Below, one piece after another: positions 46,230 to 55,205 of a stretch of DNA of 64,000 bases. A program made the translations under genes and the position numbers. The notes under the pieces are model-generated. The model was not told the DNA's origin. It ran no database searches and worked only from the letters and a program-made list of their open reading frames with translations. The stretch's first letter is position 1, and each line of letters starts with the position of its first letter. Origin of the DNA: Paenibacillus tritici (GTDB lineage Bacteria > Bacillota > Bacilli > Paenibacillales > Paenibacillaceae); NCBI RefSeq assembly GCF_013204885.1, contig NZ_JABMKX010000002.1, positions 434,001 through 498,000 of the forward strand, in the 5' to 3' direction.

Positions 46230-46934
46230 ATGTCCAGAATCATGATTGTGGAAGATGATCCGAAGATTGCAGACCTGCTGCAGTCAGCTATTGAGAAGTA
46301 TGGGTATGAGGTGGTCAGGGTCAAGGACTTCCGCCACGTGCTGCAGGAATTTGAACAGATGAGACCGGAGCTGGTGCTGCTGGATGTGAATCTGCCCAGC
46401 TATGACGGGTATTACTGGTGCCGGCAAATCCGCGGGGTCTCCACTTGTCCGGTGCTGTTCATCTCGGCGCGGGACGGGGAGATGGACCAGATCATGGCGC
46501 TTGAGAACGGCGGGGATGATTATATCACCAAGCCCTTCCATTCAGGAATTGTACTCGCCAAAATCCACAGTCACCTCCGCCGGGCCTACGGGGAATATGC
46601 GGGCAAGCGCGGGGAGCTGATGCTGGAGAAGGAAGGGCTGAAGCTGTATCTTGAACGGCTTGAACTGCAGTATGGGCAGGCGGTTGTGACCCTCACCCGC
46701 AAGGAATCCGATCTCATCGAGAGTCTTATGGAGCGTTACCCCAGAGTAGCCAGCCGGGAGGCTCTGCTGGAGAAGCTGTGGGACCCGCAGGCATTCGTGG
46801 ATGAGAACACGCTTAATGTGAATATTGCAAGGGCCCGCAAGAAATTCCAGGAGCTTGGGCTGGAGGATGCGGTGCTTACCGTCAGAGGTTCAGGATACCG
46901 GCTGAATCTTAGCGCTGAAGAGGCGGAGTCATGA
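46230..46934 (+). CDS. OmpR-family response regulator, BceR-like
   Basis: A 234-aa two-domain regulator. In the receiver domain the phosphorylation site is Asp52 (LVLLDVNLP), with the acidic pocket EDD at 8-10 and Lys in YITKPF. The winged-helix DNA-binding domain covers about 130-230, with NTLNVNIARARKK and VRGSGYRL. It is followed by a histidine-kinase gene with a 4-bp overlap and by a BceAB-type exporter, a standard antimicrobial-peptide response module. Confidence 0.94.
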   Translation: MSRIMIVEDDPKIADLLQSAIEKYGYEVVRVKDFRHVLQEFEQMRPELVLLDVNLPSYDGYYWCRQIRGVSTCPVLFISARDGEMDQIMALENGGDDYITKPFHSGIVLAKIHSHLRRAYGEYAGKRGELMLEKEGLKLYLERLELQYGQAVVTLTRKESDLIESLMERYPRVASREALLEKLWDPQAFVDENTLNVNIARARKKFQELGLEDAVLTVRGSGYRLNLSAEEAES

Positions 46935-47929
46935 AGCTGTTTATCCGTGAGCATGTCTTGTTATTGGTTGTTCAGATCGTGCAATTTGGCGCTATGCTGT
47001 CGATCTACTGGCTGGACGGCTACCGCGATCTTCCGACCGCACTCTATTCGGTCTTCCTTGGCTTCTTCTTTCTCTGCTGCTACTTGATCTATCAATTCAT
47101 CAGCAGGCGCCGGTACTATCTTCGCCTCGGGAAGCCGCTTGAGACGCTGGACGAATCCTTCCAGACGATGGAGAACAACCCCGTATCCCAAGCCCTGGAG
47201 CAGCTGCTTCACTCCCAATACCGCCTCTATCAGCAGCAGCTGACAGCGGCGAAGCTCCAGCAGGAGCAGCATCTGACCTTCATCGACCAATGGGTCCATC
47301 AGATGAAAACCCCGCTGTCCGTGATTGAACTGACGGTGCAGAATATAGACGAGCCTGAGTTCGCCAGCATCCGCGAGGAGCTGGAACGTATGCGCGGCGG
47401 ACTGCATACCGTTCTTTATATGGCCCGGCTGCGGGCCTTTGAACAGGATTTTCATATTAAACCAGTTGTCCTGCCGAGACTCGTAAATGAGGTTGTCCAT
47501 GATCACAAGCGTCTTTTCATCCGAAACGGCATATTCCCTGATGTGAAGGCCGGCTCTCCCGGAATTACCGCCCGGACCGATGAGAAATGGCTGTTCTTCA
47601 TGCTGTCGCAGATCCTGGGCAATGCTATCAAATATTCAGCAGCGGCCTCTAAGGGCGGCGGACTGAAGATTGCTATATCCTGCTACATGAGAGGAGCGGA
47701 CGCGGTCATTGAGGTGAAGGACCAGGGGATCGGTATTCAGGCGTCTGATCTGTCCAGGGTATTCGCCCCCTTCTTCACCGGTGACAACGGGCGCGGACTG
47801 CGGGAGTCTACGGGAATGGGGCTGTATTTGACCAAGGAGGCCGCAGACCGTCTGGGGCACCGGCTTGAGCTGGAATCGGCGGTGGGCGAAGGAACGGTCA
47901 TACGGATTATTTTGAAGGCTGATCCTTAG
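46931..47929 (+). CDS. Intramembrane-sensing histidine kinase, BceS-like
   Basis: A 332-aa kinase with two TM helices (about 9-27 and 36-57) separated by a very short loop, so it lacks an extracellular sensor. The H-box is DQWVHQMKTPLSVIEL with His123. The ATPase domain contains N-box and G-box motifs (QILGNAIKYS, VKDQGIGI, STGMGLYLTKEAA). Kinases of this type sense through the partner BceAB transporter rather than directly. Confidence 0.93.
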   Translation: MKLFIREHVLLLVVQIVQFGAMLSIYWLDGYRDLPTALYSVFLGFFFLCCYLIYQFISRRRYYLRLGKPLETLDESFQTMENNPVSQALEQLLHSQYRLYQQQLTAAKLQQEQHLTFIDQWVHQMKTPLSVIELTVQNIDEPEFASIREELERMRGGLHTVLYMARLRAFEQDFHIKPVVLPRLVNEVVHDHKRLFIRNGIFPDVKAGSPGITARTDEKWLFFMLSQILGNAIKYSAAASKGGGLKIAISCYMRGADAVIEVKDQGIGIQASDLSRVFAPFFTGDNGRGLRESTGMGLYLTKEAADRLGHRLELESAVGEGTVIRIILKADP

Positions 47930-47930
47930 C

Positions 47931-47944
47931 TTACATACGTGTAA
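47931..47944. promoter_or_regulatory. Candidate BceR-type operator upstream of the exporter
   Basis: The inverted repeat TTACA-N4-TGTAA lies right after the kinase stop, about 100 bp before the ABC genes. The order of half-sites is inverted relative to the reported BceR consensus TGTAA-N4-TTACA, so this is only suggestive. Confidence 0.35.
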
Positions 47945-48039
47945 TACAAGTGAAATCTAATTCGATAGATGAAAGGCCGCCGCCTCCGCTATATTGGTCT
48001 TAACACCATTCTAGTGCATACAGAGAAGGAGAGAACCTT

Positions 48040-48807
48040 ATGCTGGAGGTACAACAGGTCAGTAAAATATATGAGGGAAACGTCACCTACCGGGCCTTGA
48101 CCAATATTGATTTAACCATTGCGGACGGAGAATTCGTGGGGATTATGGGGCCTTCGGGAAGCGGAAAAACCACTCTGCTGAATATGATTGCCACCGTGGA
48201 CGCACCGACTACGGGAAGCATTCTAATCGGCGGCAAGGATATCGGCAAGCTGGATAACCATGAACTGGCGGTATTCCGCCGCCGCGAGCTGGGTTTTGTC
48301 TTTCAGGATTTCAATCTGCTGAATACCTTAACGGTAGAAGAGAATATCGTGCTGCCGCTGACACTGGATGGCACCCGGATCAGTGAAATGAAGCAAAAGT
48401 CGCGGGAGATTGCCGGGAAGCTGGGCATTAGCTCCATTATGAAAAAACGTACGTACGAGATCTCCGGCGGACAAGCCCAGCGGACAGCCATCGCCAGAGC
48501 CATGATCCATTCCCCCAAGCTGCTGCTGGCGGATGAGCCCACCGGCAATCTGGATTCAGGCGCAGCCAGGGATGTGATGGATCTGCTGGAAACGATCAAC
48601 CGGCAGCAGGCAACGACGATGATGCTGGTTACCCATGACGCCTTAGCCGCCAGCTATTGTCATCGCGTGGTGTTCATTAAGGACGGCAGGTTCTATACAG
48701 AGATTCACCGGGGGGATAACCGCCAGAGCTTTTTCCAGAAAATTATGGATACACTTTCGCTGTTAGGAGGATATAACCATGACGTTCCGCCAGTTCGCAT
48801 TCCGTAA
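48040..48807 (+). CDS. Bce-type ABC transporter ATP-binding protein
   Basis: A 255-aa ATPase. Walker A is IMGPSGSGKTTLLN near residue 36, signature ISGGQAQR near 143, Walker B LLLADEPTGNLDSG near 165, and the switch His is in VTHDA. The BceA-like arrangement includes a 29-bp overlap with the following permease gene. The GGAGAG ribosome-binding site is 6 nt before the ATG. Confidence 0.94.
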   Translation: MLEVQQVSKIYEGNVTYRALTNIDLTIADGEFVGIMGPSGSGKTTLLNMIATVDAPTTGSILIGGKDIGKLDNHELAVFRRRELGFVFQDFNLLNTLTVEENIVLPLTLDGTRISEMKQKSREIAGKLGISSIMKKRTYEISGGQAQRTAIARAMIHSPKLLLADEPTGNLDSGAARDVMDLLETINRQQATTMMLVTHDALAASYCHRVVFIKDGRFYTEIHRGDNRQSFFQKIMDTLSLLGGYNHDVPPVRIP

Positions 48808-50659
48808 TGTCACCCGGAACGCCAGGTTATACACCGCCTATTTTCTCAGCAGCATGTTTACGGTGATGGTCTTCTTCACCTTCTCCATCTTCGCTTATCA
48901 TCCGCTGCTTAGCGGGGAGCGCATTCAATCCAGCGCCGCTCTTGCGCTTGCGGTCTCCAAATGGGTGATCTACATATTCTCCTTCTTCTTCGTCCTCTAC
49001 TCCATGAGTGCATTTCTGCAATCGCGTAAACGGGAGTTCGGGCTGATGATGATGCACGGTATGACTGTCCGGCAGCTGCGGCGGATGATTTTTCTGGAGA
49101 ATATGATCGTCGGGTCAGGCGCCACTCTGAGCGGCATCGGACTTGGCCTTATCTTTGCCAAAGGGATTCTGCTTGCAGGAGAGAACGTGCTTGCCCTTAA
49201 CGAGCCGCTTCAATTCTATTTGCCGTTCAAGGCGATAGTGTTGACCCTGTTCTCCTTCCTGCTGCTGTTCGTCCTGATCTCCCTGTTCATCTCATCCGTG
49301 CTGCGCAGCGGAAAGCTGATTACGCTCATTAAGGCAGACCGTCAGCCCAAGCCGGAGCCGAAGGCCTCGCTGCTATTGTCATTGCTGGTGGTATCGCTGC
49401 TGGGGGTCAGCTACTTCCTGTCTCTCCGGGCGAGTGGTCTGAATGTAGTACTGCTGCTCGTGCCGGTGGTCATTATGGTCACGATCGGTACCTATCTGCT
49501 GTTCACACAGCTCAGCGTGTACCTGATTCACAAGCTGAAGGCACGGGAGGGACTGTACTGGCGCCGGACCAATATGCTGCTGTTCTCTGACCTTTCCCAC
49601 CGGATGAAGGACAACGCCCGCGCTTTTTTTCTGGTCGCCATCATCTCTACCGTGTCCTTCAGCGCGATAGGAGCGTTATACGGATTTCAGTCGATGATCA
49701 ACGGAGCGCTGACGCAGAAGAATCCCTATCTGTTCACCTATCAGTCCGCAGACGGTGACAGCAACGCACAGGCCCATATACAGCTGATTGACGAGAGCCT
49801 TGGCAGAGCCGGGATTTCCGCCGAGAAAACAGGTCTGGAGCTTAACTACTATAAAGCTGTGGATGGCCGGACAATGGTTCTGGTGAAGCAATCCGATTAT
49901 AACCGCCTGGCAGCGCTGATGGAGCTGAAGTCCATCCGGCTGGCCGCAGGGAAAGCCGCAATTGTTGATTTCGGGCTGTCCCGCAAGGGAGAAGAACTGC
50001 TCAACCAGCCGGTCGAGCTGCAGCCGGGAGTCGTCATCGAGGCGGACCAGGCTGTCGTATCTTGGGCGATCCGGGGAGTCAGCGGTTATTATGTCGTCCC
50101 CGATGAGTGGATCGGGACGCTTGGACAGCCGCTCAAAGTGAGCCGTTATTATGCATGGCACGGGGCAACTGGACAGCCGGGAGTAAAGAAGGCAGGCGAA
50201 AAGCTGACCAATGAGCTTCCCTATGATGAGCAGTATACTTTCTATGCCCTTGAGTATTTGACCTCCAAGACAAATGAGGGCTTTGGCCCGGTGATGTTCA
50301 TCGGTTTTTTTGTCGGGATCGTATTTTTTGTCTCTGCCGGCAGCTTCCTCTATTTCCGGCTGTATAGTGATCTGGATGAGGATAAGCACAAGTTCAAGGC
50401 TATTTCCAAGCTGGGGCTGAGTGACAAGGAGCTTGGCCGGATATTGAACCGCCAGCTCAGCCTGCTCTTCTTTGCTCCAATCGTGGTCGCCCTGGTACAT
50501 GGAGCCGTTGCCCTTACGGCCTTGTCTCACATGTTCCAGTACTCCATATTCAGGGAGTCCCTGCTTGTGCTTGGCCTGTTCTTCTTCATTCAGGTGATCT
50601 ACTTCTTCATTGTCCGCCTGTTCTACACGAGACAGATCCGGTCGGCATTAGCCGGATAA
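48779..50659 (+). CDS. Bce-type ABC transporter permease (FtsX-like, ten TM)
   Basis: A 626-aa permease. Segments at about 20-40, 58-80, 110-130, 150-172, 200-222 and 230-250 are followed by two more around 290. A large extracellular domain lies at about 310-510, and the last TMs fall between 525 and 620. This matches BceB, where the big loop binds peptide antibiotics targeting lipid II-cycle intermediates. RKREFGLMMMHGMT near residue 82 is the FtsX-like motif. An AGGAGG sits 8 nt before the ATG. The antibiotic concerned cannot be inferred. Confidence 0.92.
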   Translation: MTFRQFAFRNVTRNARLYTAYFLSSMFTVMVFFTFSIFAYHPLLSGERIQSSAALALAVSKWVIYIFSFFFVLYSMSAFLQSRKREFGLMMMHGMTVRQLRRMIFLENMIVGSGATLSGIGLGLIFAKGILLAGENVLALNEPLQFYLPFKAIVLTLFSFLLLFVLISLFISSVLRSGKLITLIKADRQPKPEPKASLLLSLLVVSLLGVSYFLSLRASGLNVVLLLVPVVIMVTIGTYLLFTQLSVYLIHKLKAREGLYWRRTNMLLFSDLSHRMKDNARAFFLVAIISTVSFSAIGALYGFQSMINGALTQKNPYLFTYQSADGDSNAQAHIQLIDESLGRAGISAEKTGLELNYYKAVDGRTMVLVKQSDYNRLAALMELKSIRLAAGKAAIVDFGLSRKGEELLNQPVELQPGVVIEADQAVVSWAIRGVSGYYVVPDEWIGTLGQPLKVSRYYAWHGATGQPGVKKAGEKLTNELPYDEQYTFYALEYLTSKTNEGFGPVMFIGFFVGIVFFVSAGSFLYFRLYSDLDEDKHKFKAISKLGLSDKELGRILNRQLSLLFFAPIVVALVHGAVALTALSHMFQYSIFRESLLVLGLFFFIQVIYFFIVRLFYTRQIRSALAG

Positions 50660-50705
50660 CCCCGGCACGACACTTTGTTTTGGAGTAGGATCAACGTGAG
50701 CACTT

Positions 50706-50845
50706 GGGTGGACGCTGCGTGAACGGACCGTTGTTCCAATCGCTGTGCTCTCCAGATTTTTTTCATTCCCCTTAGCGGTGAAAATCCGGAGACCAAGGCG
50801 ACCGCTTCCGCTTTTCCACAATCGTTCCGTCCTCTCCGCTGTTTA
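50706..50845 (+). repeat. Dispersed ~140-bp hairpin repeat, copy C (divergent)
   Basis: TGCTCTCCAGATTTT (50746-50760) pairs with AAAATCCGGAGACCA (50781-50795). Several positions differ from copy A but stay paired. Flanking words GCGTGAACGG and ACCGCTTCCGCT correspond to the other copies. Confidence 0.75.
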
Positions 50846-50959
50846 AGCGGGAAAAGTTTTTAAAATCTTTCTAAAATCACAAAGAGAAACCGGCCTTTGG
50901 TAAAATGGAGTTACTACACAACCCTTTCAGAGGAGAGTTTTCTGTACATTCAATAGTCC

Positions 50960-51127
50960 ATGGACCCACTTTGCTTGCCAATGGATCTGGAAGAAGATAT
51001 CCCGGAAAGTCACCTCGTTCGTGCTCGTGAATGCAACCGTCAATCGGCTGGACAACGCCATTTTTGACGCTGCCTATCCCGGCGGCGGCCGTGACAGCTA
51101 CCACCGCCATGCTTCAGTTTCTGGCTG
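50960..51127 (+). pseudogene. Remnant of an IS1182-family transposase N-terminus
   Basis: In one frame the DNA reads PMDLEEDIPESHLVRA. After a single-base shift at about 51021-51031 the next frame reads VNATVNRLDNAIFDAAYPGGGRDSYH, then a stop. This matches the N-terminal start of IS1182-type transposases, interrupted by a one-base insertion and truncated. No terminal repeats or catalytic part remain. Confidence 0.65.
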
Positions 51128-51153
51128 ACGAAAAAGCCACCCATGACCAAAAA

Positions 51154-51198
51154 AGCAGAGCAGCGATCCTCCAATAACGGGAGAATCGCTGCTCTGCT
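51154..51198. terminator. Hairpin terminator
   Basis: A perfect 14-bp stem pairs AGCAGAGCAGCGAT with its complement around a 17-base loop. AAAAAA lies on the left and CACTTTTT on the right, so either strand could use it. Confidence 0.75.
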
Positions 51199-51340
51199 CA
51201 CTTTTTGTAGCATTAAGAATGATGATGACAACTGCCTTCTGCCATAGAAAATCTGCTTTTGGTACAGCCTCTTTTGCCGTATCCATTGTCTGTTCTAACC
51301 GCACCCGTTATGGTTCTGCGCAAGTAGCGCCCGCCCTCCC

Positions 51341-54300
51341 CTACGGCAAGACCGAGAAGACAATATCGTCGAACAGCATATAAGCGAAGCCGCTGGTGTA
51401 GAAGCCGACCTTGCCGGACGGGCGGTGGCCCGGATCAGTGCCGGAGAGCCTTGGCGAACCATTGACAGATACGGCAATATCTCCGTCCTGCACCGTCACC
51501 TTCACCTCATATTCTGTATCCGGCAGCAGGTCATGTCCCGGCAGCACATTCTCGGTAAGCTTCTGCCACGCGGTATCATACAGAATCCAGCCGGAAGATC
51601 CGTCGGCCCGGGTCCGGTAGCCAATCCGGGTGGAGCCGGCGCTGTCCTGGCGGTCGAAGATGTACAGGATACCGTTATCCGGCATCATGGGTGGCGTCTT
51701 CAGCTTGAAGTCCAGCTGATAGTTCGTGAAGCTGCGGTCGAGCAGACCGCTGGCACCATTCAGGAGCTTGTAGCGGCGGTTGCCGTCCGCATCTGCGGCA
51801 ATGCTGCGGTTCGGGTCTACCGGCCAGCCGTTGCCTCCGTTCTCGAAGTCTGTCTCATGCATAATATTCGAGACGGTGACTGTGATATCCGCCTTCACGA
51901 GCGGATTCACCGTGGACACTGCAGAGATCAGGGTCTGCCCCTCGTATACGGCTTGAACCACTCCCGTACTGTCCACCGTAGCGACCGCAGGGTTAGCCGA
52001 CTGCCAGGTGACGCCTGTATCCGGCGTATCCACAGGGTCGAAGGCCAGCTCCAGTTGCCGCTGTTCCCCGGCGGCTATACGCACTGTGCTCTCTGCCGGA
52101 ATGATTCCGGCCAGCGTAGGGGTCAGCGCCTTGAACTGAATGTCATCGAAGTGCATCTGGCTGACATTGCTGACGTAGAATCCGACTTTCCCTGCCGCGT
52201 TATGCCCCGGATCATTGCCCTTCAGACGAAACGCCCCATCCAGGTAGACGCTGATGTCGCCGCCCTTCACCAGCATCTTGACCGCATATTCCGTATTCGG
52301 CTGCAGATCATGCCCTGGCCGCTTAACCTCCTTCAGCACCGTCCAAGCCGAATTGTACAGCAGCCAGGCAGAGCTTCCGTCTGCCCGTGTCCTGTACCCG
52401 ATCCGGCTGGAACCGCTGCCGGCCTGACGGTCGAAGATGTAGAAGGTCGCATTATCCCCCATGACCTCCGGTGTCTTCAGCTTGAAGTTCAGCTCATAAT
52501 CAGAGAAGGACTTGGGACTGAGCGACGAGGCCCCGTTCAGAATCTTGTACCAGCGGTTCGACCCAATCTTCTCAATGCTGCGGTTCGCATCCTGCAGCCA
52601 GCCGTTCGCGCCGGATTCGAAATCCGTGAAGTCCATCACGCCGTCCCCTGCCTCCACGTGCACCGTAACCGCAGCGGTCAGCAGCGGATTCTCCGCCGAG
52701 GCTACCGTAATAACCGTGGTGCCAACCGACTGTCCGGTAACGGCACCTCCGCTATCTACAGCCGCAACTCCGGGATCGGCCGAAGTGAAGGTCAGAGCGG
52801 GATGGTCCGCGTTCCACGGAAGCACCGCCGTGCGCAGCTTCACCGTTTTCCAGCGGTCCACGGTAATTTCACTGTCATAGACGGCTACCCCCTCTACAGG
52901 ATAGCTGTCTGGACCGTCTGTTGTGCCCGCCTTGCCGTCAATGCCGATATCGCCAAACGGGATATCCGGGAAGCCGGGAATAACATCGAAGACATCCGCA
53001 TCCGGCCGCAGCGACAGATCGCCTCCCGCCAGGTTGGTGAAGCCGGGATCTGCTGTGGTCACCCAGTTATCCGCGTACTGGACCAGTCCGAACTTGTCAT
53101 ATGCCCCGTATACATTGGTCGTCACACTGCGCGGAACCGACGGGTTATAGACGACATTCCCCTGGAAGGTATTCGTGTCCGGATAATAACGGTTCTCCGT
53201 GAAGAAATCCGCCAGCTCCGGATACTTGGTCAGATAAGGGGTTCCGGTAAAATTATTGTTCGCCGCGAACAGCGCCTGCCATTTCGGCATGTAGTTGAGC
53301 GGGACCTGATCATCCGGCTCATCGCCCAGGAACATATCCGCATAATCATAAGGAATTTTGCTGTCGATGAATATATTGTTACGGGTCAGGATATGTGCAC
53401 CGCCGTTGTTTTTAATAGCCGAATTGCCCATCTTGTAAAAGATATTCTCGTCGATGGTCAACCCCATCGTGAAATTGTCGGGATAGACGCCCTCCACCCC
53501 GGCCTTGCTCTCGCCGATGTTATGGAAGTAATTACGCCGGATGACCGTCCCCCGCTCATGGGGCTGCTCACCTGCATTCATATAGATCGCGCCGAGATCC
53601 GAGAAGGTAGTGCATACGTCATAGATCTCGTTATACTCCACGGTATGATCATTGCCGAAGATCAGCACGCCGGGATGAGGCGCATCATGCAGCTCATTGT
53701 CCGACATGCGGTTGCCGACGCCGGATAGCAGTACCCCGGGATTGTAGGCTTTGTGATAGTAGGCAAAATCGTGAATATGCGAATTCTCCACCACATTGTT
53801 CCCTGGCGCCAGCGTCGTTTTGTTGCCGCCTGTCAGTGTGACGGCGGTGCCGCCGATATGATGAATATGAGTGCTGATAATGGCGTGGTCCGTTCCCGGC
53901 GCCCCTTCAAAGTTGTTGTAGTAGAACCGGCTCTGCGTATTGACCAGCACGCCGCTGTTGGTGAAGTTACGGATCTCGCTGTTCAGAATACGCATATGAC
54001 TGCCGCCCATGAATACGGCTGCCGAATCACGGCCGTTCTCAAGGATAAGCTCGGAGAAGTCGATATACGAAGCATTGAGCGCGTTAATCATCGGACTCTT
54101 CAGCATCGTAACTTCAATATCCGGGTTATCCGCTGCAAACTCGGCGTTCGGCAGGAAATAGAGCTTCCCCGCCTGGCGGTCAATATAATATTCGCCGGGC
54201 ATATCCATTTCCTCCAGCAGATTCTGCGCGAAATGGAAGTCCGGATACCAGTTCTTGAAGATGCCGCTCATTTCCCCGTAGCGAAGGGTGATGCTCTTAG

Positions 54301-55105
54301 CAGCCGTGTCAATGGATGCAATCTTGTTGTACGACCATTCCCAGCTGTAGCCGAAGATCCCGTCCAGCCAGATATCGTCTGCCTGCGTCCAGTACTGGGG
54401 CCGGTCATACGTGTACGTGAAGGTCCCGCCGCGCGTATGCACTTCCCCGTTCGGGTCCTTCCTGGTCGGACCCGGATCAAGGATCTCATCCATCTGGACC
54501 GTGCTCTCATTGGGCCAGCGGGCCAGGGTCATGCCCTGCCCGGCCACATACAGCTCCATCGGCGGCACCTCGCTCAGATCATTGGCCAGATAATAGCCAT
54601 GGCGGCTGAGCTGGCCGTAATCGGTGATGCCAAGCGCCCCCAGATCTGCTGCGAGCACTTTCGTTCTCGCGTCGGTACTGATAATCCGGCCGAGAATGGC
54701 CGGGTCAGTGACCGGAACGAACGCGGATTTGGCCAGCTTACGGGAGCCTGACAGAGTCACCGACTCCCCCGGATAAGCCGTGTACTTAACCGGCTTACCG
54801 GCCTCGCCGGAGTCCTGCTGGCGCAGCTCGAAGCTGGAGGTCCGTTCGTACCTGCCTTCACGCAGATACACGGTGACGCCGCCGTCCGGCAGTCCTTCCT
54901 CCGTCTTCAGCGTCCGGATCGCATCGCGCGCCTTCTCCAGCGTCTGGAATGGGGCAGTCAGGGTCCCGGAATTGGAATCGCTTCCATTATTGGCGACATA
55001 AAAAGCCGTCCCGGACGTACCGCCCTCCGCTTGTGCAACTGGGGGAGTGGGGTTGAGCGTGAACAGCAGACTGGCTGCAAGTGCCGCAAGCAAACGTTTT
55101 TTCAC
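51341..55105 (-). CDS. Large secreted right-handed beta-helix polysaccharide-active protein (GH141/pectate-lyase-like fold)
   Basis: A 1254-aa exported protein. The GTG at 55105 lies 5 nt after AGGAG and gives an N-terminal signal peptide (VKKRLLAALAASLLFTLNPTPPVAQAEG). Residues about 35-720 begin FYVANNGSDSNSGTLTAPFQTLEKARDAIR and form a long parallel beta-helix repeat region with several HxIHxIGGTAV-like repeats, as in GH141/right-handed helix enzymes. C-terminally two units of Big2-type Ig domain plus LamG/3-keto-disaccharide-hydrolase-like module alternate (about 740-1010 and 1010-1254). The two modules share about 55-60 percent identity by eye. The substrate is unknown. Confidence 0.85.
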   Translation of the reverse strand: MKKRLLAALAASLLFTLNPTPPVAQAEGGTSGTAFYVANNGSDSNSGTLTAPFQTLEKARDAIRTLKTEEGLPDGGVTVYLREGRYERTSSFELRQQDSGEAGKPVKYTAYPGESVTLSGSRKLAKSAFVPVTDPAILGRIISTDARTKVLAADLGALGITDYGQLSRHGYYLANDLSEVPPMELYVAGQGMTLARWPNESTVQMDEILDPGPTRKDPNGEVHTRGGTFTYTYDRPQYWTQADDIWLDGIFGYSWEWSYNKIASIDTAAKSITLRYGEMSGIFKNWYPDFHFAQNLLEEMDMPGEYYIDRQAGKLYFLPNAEFAADNPDIEVTMLKSPMINALNASYIDFSELILENGRDSAAVFMGGSHMRILNSEIRNFTNSGVLVNTQSRFYYNNFEGAPGTDHAIISTHIHHIGGTAVTLTGGNKTTLAPGNNVVENSHIHDFAYYHKAYNPGVLLSGVGNRMSDNELHDAPHPGVLIFGNDHTVEYNEIYDVCTTFSDLGAIYMNAGEQPHERGTVIRRNYFHNIGESKAGVEGVYPDNFTMGLTIDENIFYKMGNSAIKNNGGAHILTRNNIFIDSKIPYDYADMFLGDEPDDQVPLNYMPKWQALFAANNNFTGTPYLTKYPELADFFTENRYYPDTNTFQGNVVYNPSVPRSVTTNVYGAYDKFGLVQYADNWVTTADPGFTNLAGGDLSLRPDADVFDVIPGFPDIPFGDIGIDGKAGTTDGPDSYPVEGVAVYDSEITVDRWKTVKLRTAVLPWNADHPALTFTSADPGVAAVDSGGAVTGQSVGTTVITVASAENPLLTAAVTVHVEAGDGVMDFTDFESGANGWLQDANRSIEKIGSNRWYKILNGASSLSPKSFSDYELNFKLKTPEVMGDNATFYIFDRQAGSGSSRIGYRTRADGSSAWLLYNSAWTVLKEVKRPGHDLQPNTEYAVKMLVKGGDISVYLDGAFRLKGNDPGHNAAGKVGFYVSNVSQMHFDDIQFKALTPTLAGIIPAESTVRIAAGEQRQLELAFDPVDTPDTGVTWQSANPAVATVDSTGVVQAVYEGQTLISAVSTVNPLVKADITVTVSNIMHETDFENGGNGWPVDPNRSIAADADGNRRYKLLNGASGLLDRSFTNYQLDFKLKTPPMMPDNGILYIFDRQDSAGSTRIGYRTRADGSSGWILYDTAWQKLTENVLPGHDLLPDTEYEVKVTVQDGDIAVSVNGSPRLSGTDPGHRPSGKVGFYTSGFAYMLFDDIVFSVLP

Positions 55106-55205
55106 CAAGGCTCCTCTTCCTTTCAAAGTGGGATGTAGGGGCTTCGCCATCTATACCTTGACGAAGCCCTCCATGAGCAGCAGATTTCTCCGGTTTCTCC
55201 TCAGC

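Larger units (their letters stand above)
50660..51340. other. 680-bp region without intact genes
   Basis: It contains repeat copy C, the IS1182-type remnant and a terminator. The 110 bp before 51340 hold no recognisable feature. Confidence 0.6.

Noticed and set aside
51425..53728. 767-codon plus-strand frame opposite the beta-helix gene
   Set aside because: Antisense shadow. The minus-strand frame has a signal peptide, domain motifs and a ribosome-binding site.
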